DNA of 64,000 nt from Trichomonas vaginalis G3 (lineage: Eukaryota > Parabasalia > Trichomonadida > Trichomonadidae), in contig NC_067205.1 of the NCBI RefSeq assembly GCF_026262505.1, positions 17,608,001-17,672,000 on the forward strand, written 5' to 3'. This document shows positions 47,245 to 56,366 of this stretch, piece after piece (positions within the stretch are counted from its first letter, which is position 1; each line of letters opens with the position of its first letter). The notes below the pieces were generated by a model that searched no databases, was not told where the DNA came from, and worked only from the letters and a program-made list of their open reading frames with translations. Made by a program: the position numbers and the translations under genes.

Positions 47245-47642
47245 AGTTTAACCTTCAATTGACTGATGGTAAACAAATTCCATGCATCTCTGTCGCCATT
47301 TCTGTTAATATTTTTGCTGTCATTCATATCATCCACTTCCCCATCCGTTAGCTTTTGAGGATATGCGTTAGAATAGCTGTTCTTAAATGAAGGCTTTTCA
47401 CCTTTGAGAGCATAAACTCTATAACTTTCTGCATACTTTATGTTTGAACCTCCTGAGCCATCATTAACATAAATTTTTATAGGCTTCCACCCTTTGTTCA
47501 TGTTCCTGCTTCTTCCCTTAGCTCTTTTGTTCAGTAGTTCTACATCTTTATACACAGCTCCTGTCTCAGTGAATTCAACAATATTTTCATTCGTTAGCTT
47601 TACATTCAAACCCTTGTCGAGTATATTGTTCATTTCATACAT
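47241..47642 (-). CDS. unrecognised protein, about 133 aa
   Basis: The start is MYEMNNIL or the second Met; both follow CTTTTAT directly. Longer upstream extension overlaps the divergent gene and is unlikely. Lys/Asn-rich with NRDAWNLF-type end (DRDAWNLFTISQLKVKL). No homologue in A/B. The role is unknown. Confidence 0.55.
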   Translation of the reverse strand: MYEMNNILDKGLNVKLTNENIVEFTETGAVYKDVELLNKRAKGRSRNMNKGWKPIKIYVNDGSGGSNIKYAESYRVYALKGEKPSFKNSYSNAYPQKLTDGEVDDMNDSKNINRNGDRDAWNLFTISQLKVKL

Positions 47643-47667
47643 ATAAAAGGTTTTTATTCTATATGAA

Positions 47668-48282
47668 ATGAGAAGCAAATCCATCTTAGCTGGTGCCGTT
47701 AATGTTCCAATTGAACCAACATCAAATGTTGACTCACGAACGACAAACAATATTGTCATAAAGAACTATAGTTCAGAGTGTTTGAAAGAAAAAGAACCAG
47801 AACTTAAGTCGGTGAATTTAAACTCAGCTTCAAACGCTAACGCTACATCAGATGTTAAGTTAGAGTATCCACCACTGGACCAAATTCTTTCAAGAGAAGC
47901 CAACGACAATCCTTACACAAATGTTCAAACAAATCCTTCAGATAGCGTAGACCATTACCTTCTTCAGTTATACCAAACAATTTTACTCAAAGACGATAAG
48001 AAGCTTTTGGTAAATCTTATAAGCAAGAACCAAATAATTCTAACAAAGGAGGACCTTGAAAATGTTATCTCACGAATAACAGGGAAACAATGTGTTATTG
48101 ACTATCTCGACCCTGAAATCGAATGCTGTGGTCAAACTCCACTATTCATGAAAATAGGTAACATCCGCATCATTGAAACACCAGGAACTACAGGAGTTGA
48201 GTTTAAGTATAAATATTCAAACGAGTATACAAAACTTTCAACAGAATATAAACTTTGTTTGAAATATGTTTTAGTAAATTAA
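47668..48282 (+). CDS. conserved Maverick protein, 204 aa
   Basis: C-terminal half LDPEIECCGQTP ... KIGNIRIIE ... VEFKYKYSNEY ... LKYVL aligns with the A/B protein at 9667-10251 and 36424-37004. The N-terminal half is Ser/Asn/Pro-rich and divergent. Presence in both lineages near the penton-like gene marks it as a core gene. No named family. Confidence 0.7.
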   Translation: MRSKSILAGAVNVPIEPTSNVDSRTTNNIVIKNYSSECLKEKEPELKSVNLNSASNANATSDVKLEYPPLDQILSREANDNPYTNVQTNPSDSVDHYLLQLYQTILLKDDKKLLVNLISKNQIILTKEDLENVISRITGKQCVIDYLDPEIECCGQTPLFMKIGNIRIIETPGTTGVEFKYKYSNEYTKLSTEYKLCLKYVLVN

Positions 48283-48290
48283 AGCAGTCA

Positions 48291-48328
48291 GGAGGGCTCT
48301 TTGAGCCCATCTTGGCGCTTTGCGCCGT
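48291..48328. terminator. double GC hairpin between convergent genes
   Basis: GGGCTC-TTT-GAGCCC then GGCGC-TTT-GCGCC (48294-48326), followed by AGTCAAAAAAAATTT. Terminator-like placement between convergent stops, but it also has the two-hairpin plan of the mobile-looking palindromic elements. Eukaryotic termination does not need such a hairpin, so the function is uncertain. Confidence 0.5.
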
Positions 48329-48343
48329 CAGTCAAAAAAAATT

Positions 48344-48586
48344 TCAAGTTAACAATTTGTAATATCTATCCAAAACTTCTTCAACAGTATCGAACTCATC
48401 TTCATAATGCAAACCTAATCTTATTGACTTGGTGCAGTTTTCACTAACACAATATTTTTCTGTTCTCTTGACTGACATAACTAATTCATTTGTTTCATCA
48501 AACAGCAACAACCAAAGTTCATGACCTAATACATAACATTCATACTTTATATTTTTAGCTCTGAGTTCTCTTGTAAGCTGTTGCAT
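48344..48586 (-). CDS. unrecognised 80-aa protein
   Basis: Starts MQQLTRELRAKNIKYECY, overlapping the penton-like gene's 3' end by 40 bp on the same strand. Contains LWLLLFDETNELVMSV and an acidic VEEVLDRYYKLL end. No family is recognised. Confidence 0.5.
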   Translation of the reverse strand: MQQLTRELRAKNIKYECYVLGHELWLLLFDETNELVMSVKRTEKYCVSENCTKSIRLGLHYEDEFDTVEEVLDRYYKLLT

Positions 48587-49227
48587 TTAATATTTTCTAA
48601 AAAGTCAACTTCAACAGTCATTCGCACTGGTGCCTTCAGTTCTACAGGCTCTCCTTGAAAGTCAACAAGTCTGAATTGCATGTCTTTCAAATTATGAGGA
48701 CTAATGCGAACCCATTTACCTAAATGAGTTGCTATGACAGGAACGTTTGGAATGAACATTGAATTGACTGCATAACAGAAGGATTTATATTCTACTGAAC
48801 CTTTACTATTAACTCCTGAAATGCCTGTGACATTAGCTATTTTAGACTCAATGTATAAACAATTACCATAACATACGTATGGAACAGATTTCATCTCAAT
48901 CGTTTTGTCAACACTTTTCAAAGGAAATGTCATATGGTATGCACCCAAAAGAAGTTGTACTCTATGACTCATTCTTGGTATCTTAAACTCCTTCGCATAA
49001 CTGAACTTCAAAACTCCTGCAATAAGTTTAACATTCATTAAGTTTTCTTCGTTATCCTTGTTTATTGTAGTATTTATGAGAGCATTTAACACTCCAGCTA
49101 ATGTTTCCATCTTATATTCTACATTATTGTGAAATCTTATTTCGTGCTTCTTTCCATCTATTTCAATCTCCATGAAATCTGTTTCATCTGTTATAACGAA
49201 TGAAGCGATAGTATTGAAGTCAACCAT
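48547..49227 (-). CDS. penton-like minor capsid protein, 226 aa
   Basis: Starts MVDFNTIASFVITDETDF. Beta-rich, with FPLKSVDKTIEMKSVPYVCYGNCLYIESK and ISPHNLKDMQFRLVDFQGEPVELKAPVRMTVEVDF; the latter resembles the B protein's LVDANFVPVKLLCPMYLSMTAE. Size and location fit a single jelly-roll penton protein; the fold is inferred. Confidence 0.5.
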   Translation of the reverse strand: MVDFNTIASFVITDETDFMEIEIDGKKHEIRFHNNVEYKMETLAGVLNALINTTINKDNEENLMNVKLIAGVLKFSYAKEFKIPRMSHRVQLLLGAYHMTFPLKSVDKTIEMKSVPYVCYGNCLYIESKIANVTGISGVNSKGSVEYKSFCYAVNSMFIPNVPVIATHLGKWVRISPHNLKDMQFRLVDFQGEPVELKAPVRMTVEVDFLENIKCNSLQENSELKI

Positions 49228-49339
49228 TCTGAATGCAAGCGCCTCATTCTGTAGACCTAAGTTTGTTTGTAGCTTTACTGTCCGTATTCGTTTGGGTCTG
49301 TACTTTGCAAATAGAACAACATTTTATTCTCATTAAAAT

Positions 49340-52299
49340 ATGAGTATAGCTGCATATGCGTATGAAGCTGACAGAGCTAAACGTTTATATTTTGGTCAAT
49401 ACTCTCTCACACTTACTGACAAATATATTGTTATCACTGATGGAAATACTGAGAAATACATAACATGGAAGGACTATGAAAAGTTTGACCCTATTTTAAC
49501 TCCATGTACTATGCCGTTTATAAAGGACGGTGAAATTATTGAAAAAGATAATAAACCGTATATAGGTCTGTTTATGAAGCATTAGAATATATGTTGAATC
49601 ATAACCCAAAAAGATTTGACCCAAGCACTACACCATGTGCAATGCCTTTTATTAAGGACGGTGAAATCGTAAGAGTTCCGGATTCAACGGTTTACACAGC
49701 TGTTCAAAACAGTTTACAAAACATTTTAGCGAATATCTTTAATTCAGAAACTACAGAAATAAAATTACCATATATAACAGATGCTAAAGAAATTAAATCA
49801 AAAACGACAACATTATTTACGTCACTTAATGATTTAATGACTTATATCATTAATATTCCTGCACCAACTACAGCATTTGATCCAAATTCGACGGTTTGTA
49901 GTGTACCTTTCATAAATGACAGTTCAGTAATTGCTTTAAGGGATTCGACAGTAAATGAATCATTAAAGGCGTCATTAATGAAAATCATTGATTTTAACTC
50001 ATTCACGAATACATATAATTCATTCATTAATGTTTCATATGCTTCTAAAGAAGGTGAGCCAAAAACTATCGATAAAGCGGTGTATGAAATAAAAGCATCA
50101 ACGACGAAATTGAATTCGTTAACTTTTGACGGTGATAGTTTCGTTAATGACATAACATCGGGGAAAACAATTTTAACGAAAGAATACTTAAAATCTCATG
50201 TTAGTGAGTTCGTTGAAATTGAAAAAGAAGGTGGAATTAAGTTCGATCCACTGAATTTCATTTTCAGCTTAGCGAATGCGGGTGTTAGTTTCGCTGAATG
50301 GACAACTATACAGAGTGAAATAAATGCAATATGGACGTTTTTGGGGTCAAAAGCGGGAATGGGTGAGCTTGTAAATGCTGCAAGAACATTAGGTGAAACA
50401 GGAAATTTTGTAGATGGTTTTAAAAGACTTGTTTCAAATGTTTTAACAAACACAAAGAAATTATTTAGATATACCGTACATAACGGACGGATTTTCGAAC
50501 AGATAGCAACAAACCCTCCGGTTATGGCTGCGTTGATGATGGTTAGAGATATAAAACCACGTAACGACGGGAACGAAGAACATGAACAACAGGATACTGG
50601 TCGGGTTATTCGAGACATTAAAAACGTGTATCCTGAAGTTATTGATTTATTTAGAGGAGTTAATGATTCAATTTCAAAACATTCTATAACCCTCGATGAA
50701 GAGAATAAATTAACAGATTATATATTCGTCATTATTGCAGAATTAATGAAGAGAATAAATGAAAAAGGAATTGGTGATATCATTAATGTCAGCGATGTAA
50801 TGATGAAAAGAAATTTTGACTCATTATTTACAAAACCGAAAACAGAATATAGTCTTTATGACGTAATTACCGAATTAATGAAAAAGATTAATGATAATAA
50901 GAGTTCTGGCGGAAGAGTTGAATTAGAAGTGAATGATGTTAATGAGAAATTAGCCGAAAAAGCAGACAAAAATGAGCTTTTAGCTCTGAGTGATAAAGTC
51001 AAGAACCACGTTCATTATATAACTTCAGACGAACAGATTATAACGGACTACCATGGATATTTAACACAGGATGAACAAATAAGCACTGAAGATGTTAATG
51101 AAAGAAGATATAAATACATTCGTGCTAAAGGTTATGACATAAGCTGTACTGTACATTATGACGCGGGTAAAGCGCTAGAAGCATTTAGTTATAACGATGA
51201 AATTTATGCCTCTACTTTCTCTGTTAAAGGTGTATTAGTTGAACCAAGATTTACTTTGAGAGTTAAGTCAAAAATAACTTTTGAAGATGCTATTAAAAGT
51301 AAAGCTGACAAAGTTGAACTCGAAGCAATGAACAAAGTTTTGAAATCTCATAAACACAACATCTCCGATATAAATGAACTTCAAGCTACATTAGACAGTA
51401 AAGCCGACAAGAACCATACACATGAATCCTTCACTACTGTTAGAGCAGACGACATAATATTGAACTATACCCTTGGTTCAAGTGCACCTTTAGAGAATCC
51501 AAGTACAAGCATAAAAGATACACTAAACTCCTTAAATAGTAAATGTATGAACATTGAAGGTCATGCCAGAAATTTTGAAACACATGAACTACCAGCAATG
51601 TTAGATAAGAAAGCTGACAAAGAACATACGCATAAATCCTTCACTACTGTTAGAGCAGACGACATAATATTGAACTATGATTTGGGTTCAAGTGCACCTT
51701 TAGAGAATCCGAGTACAAGCGTAAAAGATACTCTTAACAATTTAGATAACAGTTGCAGGAATATCGAAGGTCATGCCAGAAACTTTGAAGCATATGAACT
51801 ACCAGCAATGTTAGATAAGAAAGCAGACAAAACAGAGCTTCAAACATTAAAGACTGAAATACTTCAAACATTATATCCTATAGGCTCTATTTATACGTCA
51901 ATGAACTCAACAAATCCAGCAACAGTTTTAGGTTTTGGTACGTGGAAGCAGATTGTAGATAAATTCTTATACTGTGCTAACTCTTCAAAGCAAACAGGAG
52001 GTTCGAAGAAAATTAAAGAAGCAAACCTTCCACCGCACACTCATACAGGAACTACAAACACAACAGGTAGTCATTCACATTCAATAACAAAAAGAGGTTA
52101 TACAAATCTTGCAGCAGGTTCGGATAGACAGGGAATGCATAGATATGATATTTCAAGTGACCCAGTAGATTCAAGCGCAGGTATTTTCTGTGGAACCACA
52201 GGAAATCATTCACACACTTTCACAACAAATCCAACAGGCTCGGGTGCAGATTATATGCCACCATTTGTGACTATATTCGCATGGTACCGCGTTCAATGA
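49340..52299 (+). CDS. long phage-type fibre protein, about 985 aa, one frameshift near N-terminus
   Basis: The first 81 codons and the following 902 codons are one gene: the repeat FDPxxTPCxMPFIKDGEI occurs in both, and a single-base shift near 49550 joins them. The N-terminal third has three FDP...PFI repeats. The shaft contains ADKxxL repeats and a duplicated about 75-residue unit (SFTTVRADDIILNY...ARNFE...LPAMLDKKADK). The C-terminus has PIGSIYTSMN, LGFGTWKQ, HTHTG, HSHSI, HSHTF and ends PPFVTIFAWYR, the phage collar-type domain with HxH metal motifs. It attaches the particle to its target by inference from phage fibres. Confidence 0.78.
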
Positions 52300-52339
52300 A
52301 CGCGCTTGAGCCTAGAATAAAATCTTTAACTTTACATAA

Positions 52340-53425
52340 ATGAGCTTGAAAGAAGTATTCGAACAACATCCATGGAGGTCATTTAAGAAGTTCAATGAAG
52401 CTGCAAAGAGTTGGGGATTTACTAACAGAGCTGAAGTGAAAAGGTTCTTTGACAAAAATGTTGTACATCAAACAAAAATAAACCCTTACGACTACTTTTT
52501 ACCAATTTACTCCAACACTCCTGACGCATACCAATTTGACACTCTCATTCAAAGCAGAAAAGGAGGACATAAACCATTCCTCATCTTCATTAATGTTAAC
52601 ACTCGTAAAGCATATGCATATCCAATGAAAAATAAAGGAACTCGTGAAGTGTTAAGAGTTTTACAAAAGTTTGTAGCAGAACATAGCCCAAGTACTTTAA
52701 CATCAGACCAAGACAGTGCATACCTCAGCAATGAAATCACAGATTTTCTCATTAAGCATAACATAACTCACTACACTACTGAAGACCATAACCATAACAT
52801 ACTCGGCATCATAAACCGCTTCATAAGAACGCTCAGAGATTTAAACCAAGAGCGAGACTTTACCGAAGAAACAATGAAACATTTTCTCGAAGTATATAAT
52901 TCCTCAACACATTCTACAACAGGACATACACCAAATTCAATGACACAACAACAAGAAGAAAAGTATATACAAAAGAAACGAAGCCAAACACAAAATATCA
53001 GAAATTCAACACAATTTACCCTCATTCCTGGTACAAAAGTTCGTGTAGTTCTTGACGACAAACCGTTGACAAAGAAACGTTTAAGGTTAAGTAGAAACTA
53101 TTATATCGTAGACTCTACGCAAGGTAATGGATATCTTATAAAAGCTGCCGACGACTCTATTGCGTTTTACCCTCGACATAAATTAGTTGAAAGTAGTAAT
53201 GGCAAACTTGCTGAAACCATTGACGAAGCAAAGCGAGGAGTGGTTATTGAAATACTTGGCTATAACATAAACGATGACACTTATAAAGTAAGATATGAAG
53301 GAGGCGTTGAAGATGTTATACCATCTAAGAACTTGAGAGAGTCAAAGTCAACACATCTGGGACCATTAGAGCGGGAGTACTGGAAAGACAAAAATAAGCC
53401 AGAAAGAATAAGAAAATTCTTCTAA
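52340..53425 (+). CDS. rve-type integrase, 361 aa
   Basis: Core motifs: YQFDTLIQS (first Asp, near 67), LTSDQDSAYLS (second Asp, near 120), LGIINRFIRTLRDLN (near 154), where the usual Glu is Asn. N-terminal helical DNA-binding part (1-60). C-terminal SH3/chromo-like domain (GVVIEILGYNINDDTYKVRYEGG). It follows the fibre gene in the same direction, whereas in B the integrase is convergent with the fibre gene. Intact. Confidence 0.85.
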   Translation: MSLKEVFEQHPWRSFKKFNEAAKSWGFTNRAEVKRFFDKNVVHQTKINPYDYFLPIYSNTPDAYQFDTLIQSRKGGHKPFLIFINVNTRKAYAYPMKNKGTREVLRVLQKFVAEHSPSTLTSDQDSAYLSNEITDFLIKHNITHYTTEDHNHNILGIINRFIRTLRDLNQERDFTEETMKHFLEVYNSSTHSTTGHTPNSMTQQQEEKYIQKKRSQTQNIRNSTQFTLIPGTKVRVVLDDKPLTKKRLRLSRNYYIVDSTQGNGYLIKAADDSIAFYPRHKLVESSNGKLAETIDEAKRGVVIEILGYNINDDTYKVRYEGGVEDVIPSKNLRESKSTHLGPLEREYWKDKNKPERIRKFF

Positions 53426-53661
53426 ACTTTTTCATTAGATGTAAATCAGACATGAATGAGAACAGTCATGATATCATTAATGGTACCATTTATTTTTGTC
53501 ATAAATTTACACCAAAAATATATTTTAGGTGAAGAGGTGAGATCTCACCCGTTTTCTCACCTGTTTTCTCACCCTCATGAAAATTCATGAATTTCCTTAA
53601 GATAGAAAAATAAAGTTAGTTTTATTTTTATTTATTTTTTATTTGGTATGTAAGAACAGAA
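53426..53661. promoter_or_regulatory. C-type palindrome spacer and KilA-N leader
   Basis: ACCAAAAATATATTTTAGGTGAAG, then AGGTGAGATCTCACC, then TTTTCTCACC twice, then CATGAATTTCCTTAAGATAG, then the leader TTTTATTTGGTATGTAAGAAC. It parallels the A/B spacers except for the half-site. Confidence 0.7.
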
Positions 53662-54327
53662 ATGTCAGTCGAAGCAAAAACATTCACGAACAAATCTAAT
53701 GGCGAAACATTCACAAAAGGCACTTATAATGGTATTGAAGTCTTACGTAGAGACAAGGATGGTTACATTAATGCAACAAAGATGGCAAGAGAAGCAGGAA
53801 AGTTAAACCATTTAAACAGATTTCTCAATAGTGCTAAAATGCAGGAAATTCTTGAGTTTTGGTTGAAAGAATACGGTCGAGCCAAAAGTGGCTCAACCTC
53901 AAAACAAGCATTTTATGAGCTTACTAAGGGTGTTATAAATGAATTCAAAGGTATTTACATACATCCTGACCTCGTTCATTTTGTTGCTGAATGGTGCTCT
54001 GTAAAGTATGCATTTTATGTCAAAGATATTATGGACTCCATAGACAAGAAAGTTCATGAGAAGTTAGATGAAGAAGAACTCGAAGATACAGTAGAAAATG
54101 CTAAACATTTGTTTGAAGAAGAAGTTAGAAAAATGTGCGAAAAACAATTAGAACATGAACGTGAGATATGTTATGGTTATAGAGATTCTCCATACGAACT
54201 AGACCAATGGGAACAAGAAGATTTAAAGAGAGAATTTAGAGAATATGAACTCGCTAAGATAGCATTAGAAACTGCAGAAAAGAAGTTAAAAGTTTGGGGT
54301 TGTTTTGTACAAAAATATTGTGAGTAA
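53662..54327 (+). CDS. KilA-N DNA-binding regulator with alternative variable region, 221 aa
   Basis: Codons 1-41 differ from A's gene by five synonymous changes only. The variable middle (53785-54027) is a different KilA-N core (MAREAGKLNHLNRFLNS ... YIHPDLVHFVAEWCSVKYAF). From IMDSIDKK onward the gene is again nearly identical to A/B, including the 3' untranslated GAGTAAATGAACCATTTATT. The variable part contains the hairpin GGTCGAGCCA-AAAG-TGGCTCAACC (53875-53898), encoding RAKSGST. It sits among GTGAGATCTCAC palindromes. Confidence 0.87.
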   Translation: MSVEAKTFTNKSNGETFTKGTYNGIEVLRRDKDGYINATKMAREAGKLNHLNRFLNSAKMQEILEFWLKEYGRAKSGSTSKQAFYELTKGVINEFKGIYIHPDLVHFVAEWCSVKYAFYVKDIMDSIDKKVHEKLDEEELEDTVENAKHLFEEEVRKMCEKQLEHEREICYGYRDSPYELDQWEQEDLKREFREYELAKIALETAEKKLKVWGCFVQKYCE

Positions 54328-54523
54328 ATGAACCATTTATTTTTATTGAATTCACCAAAAAATATAATTGAGGTGAAGAGGTGAGATTTCACCTGTTTTT
54401 TCACCCTCGCCGCTTAGCGGCTCAGATTGCTTTAGCTTTCTCGTGAATTTTCATGAATTTCCTTAAGATAGAAAAAATAAAGTTAGTTTTATTTTTATTT
54501 ATTTTTTATTTTGTATAAAAGAT
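54328..54523. promoter_or_regulatory. C-type palindrome spacer with truncated double hairpin
   Basis: TATAATTGAGGTGAAG, AGGTGAGATTTCACC (one mismatch to palindrome), TTTTTTCACCC, then hairpin GCCGC-TTA-GCGGC (54409-54421), then the CATGAATTTCCTTAAGATAG tail and an A/T leader ending TTTTGTATAAAAGAT. Confidence 0.65.
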
Positions 54524-55465
54524 ATGATTTCAACAATCGGCACAACAACAATTCAAACAACTACAGCACCAAACTCGCTAGTCATGAATCCTACGTCAAT
54601 GTTGGTAGAGATGAAAAGCTTTATTCCTTCTTCATATACTTTTGAAACAGAAATCCAGAAGATAAAGCAAGAACTTTTAACAAGTAATTTAGACTGTAGT
54701 GCGAAAGATGAAACAAATGAACAGTATCTTTATGAAATGGAGGACCTCATCGACCATTTGCCTAAACTACCTGAAATTCAGCAGCAAAAACTAACTATTC
54801 CTGAATTCGACGAAATTGAAGTCAAAGCAACTGACTCAGTAGAAATTAAGAAATTCATACGTAAAGTAAATTATGAATTCCTTGGTTTTCATTGCAACCA
54901 TAAAGTTATGGACAAAGATTGCGACATGGTTTATAAAAATATTTCTGACCTTTACAAATCCGAAGAATTTAAGACATACGATAACTTTGTTTCATTAGTT
55001 GCAAAATGTGTATGGCAGATAAGAGATAAAGATAGAAGAGGTAAAGTATGGAATGAACAGATAAAACCAGCAGCTTTTGAGTTAAAGAAAACCATTGACG
55101 CCTTAGTTGTTCTAGCTGGTTTTATTTCAATGTATAACGCAAAAATGAATCCGCAATGTTCAAAATGTAAAGCAGCAATGAGGAAATATAACTACTCCGT
55201 CAAAGAGATAGAACGAATGAGAAACGACTATGCAGACTTAAAGAAAGAAGCAGAAAAACCAGCAGAAAATAAAATGGACATGTTAGAATTTCTGAACAAA
55301 AACTATCCAACTGCTGACGATTTCCTTCTATCTGACGTCAAGAAGAAGTATAAAGAAACCTTCGGCATTGTTAAAACATTCGATGTACTAAAAGAAGAAA
55401 TAGAAGCTACGAAATTGTTTAGGATTTCAAATATACATCGTACAATTCATGTAAAACGCTTATAA
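54524..55465 (+). CDS. accessory protein with CxxC and coiled coil, 313 aa
   Basis: Very close to B's 304-aa protein (29147-30061) over its whole length, with a slightly longer N-terminus (MISTIGTTTIQTT). It keeps GFHCNHKVMDKDCD, CSKCKAAM and the winged-helix-like end. This similarity contrasts with the divergence of C's core genes and indicates recent exchange of the accessory module. Confidence 0.72.
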   Translation: MISTIGTTTIQTTTAPNSLVMNPTSMLVEMKSFIPSSYTFETEIQKIKQELLTSNLDCSAKDETNEQYLYEMEDLIDHLPKLPEIQQQKLTIPEFDEIEVKATDSVEIKKFIRKVNYEFLGFHCNHKVMDKDCDMVYKNISDLYKSEEFKTYDNFVSLVAKCVWQIRDKDRRGKVWNEQIKPAAFELKKTIDALVVLAGFISMYNAKMNPQCSKCKAAMRKYNYSVKEIERMRNDYADLKKEAEKPAENKMDMLEFLNKNYPTADDFLLSDVKKKYKETFGIVKTFDVLKEEIEATKLFRISNIHRTIHVKRL

Positions 55466-55885
55466 AATAACTGAGGTGAAAAAACAGGTGAAAAAACGGG
55501 TGAGATCTCACCTCTTCACCTCTCTTCACCTCAATTATATTTTTGGTCAAAGCTTCCACGAGAGAAAAGATTCCTCATTCGCTAAGGATTCAAAAAATGA
55601 AAAAATCATTGATTTCGGCTGAGAAAAAACAGCAAAACCCTTCTTCCACGGGAACAAAGAAATAAAGAAGAAATCAAGTAAATTTTTTATTTATTCCCGT
55701 GGAAGATAGAGCACTTTTATGACACTTTTTATTCACGACAAACAAGACAAACAAAGAAAATAAGAAAATACGGCGCTGTCGCAGTTTGAACCACAGACTC
55801 TGACCCCTCCATAACACCACCTTAGACCACTGTGCTACGTAGCCTGTCGACATAAGATTTTATAAATTGCATATTTGACGTAAAT
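55466..55885. other. intergenic region with C-type palindrome and inverted repeat
   Basis: GAGGTGAA...CGGGTGAGATCTCACC with CTCTTCACCTC half-sites (55475-55545), then a longer inverted repeat CTTCCACGGGAA / TTCCCGTGGAAG (about 55643 and 55697) and a tRNA-like but non-folding stretch on the minus strand (55772-55850). No gene is seen. Confidence 0.5.
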
Positions 55886-56260
55886 TTATTTCCATCTGGC
55901 TTCCCACCGCATAAGATATTCATACGTGTTTGTAAGACATTCATTAAACTTCTTTTCTATTGCATCTAATCTTGCGTTATTTTTTTCAATAACTTGTCTG
56001 TATTCTTCATCATCTCCAGCAGTGTTTGGGTCTTCACGTTTAAAATATTCATTGTTAACCAATTTTTTATCTACAAATTTTATTAGTGTTTGATTCACTT
56101 CGTTATGATAACGGTCATATTCTTTCAATACGTAAGTGAAGACAAAATGCGTCGTACCTTCAATCTTAAAGCTTAAAGAACTTTCAACACAGTTTTGAGG
56201 GTCTGTCAGTGCGTCAATGAGATAGTATTCGAAGTCAGTCAATAATCTTTTTAAAGTCAT
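55886..56260 (-). CDS. acidic Maverick protein, 124 aa
   Basis: TTHFVFTYVLKEYDRYHNEVNQTLIKFVDKKLVNN aligns with GEFVLKFCFWEYDKNHKTLGREVFKFVNDRLVDR of the A/B protein (33430-33886), but the Lys-rich tail is absent. Core gene by conservation; function unknown. Confidence 0.65.
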   Translation of the reverse strand: MTLKRLLTDFEYYLIDALTDPQNCVESSLSFKIEGTTHFVFTYVLKEYDRYHNEVNQTLIKFVDKKLVNNEYFKREDPNTAGDDEEYRQVIEKNNARLDAIEKKFNECLTNTYEYLMRWEARWK

Positions 56261-56366
56261 TTCATACAGGATAAAATTTAATGTTGTGAAGAAATAGTGT
56301 TTATCTCAGAAAAAATAACGCTAATTTTTTCTAACAAATTTTTTTATTTTGTATGTAAAGACAGTA

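Noticed and set aside
55772-55850. tRNA gene on the minus strand
   Set aside because: A box (TAGCACAGTGG) and B box (GGTTCAAAC) are present at normal spacing, but the acceptor, anticodon and T stems do not pair (three mismatches each in acceptor and T stems). At best a degenerate tRNA-like sequence.
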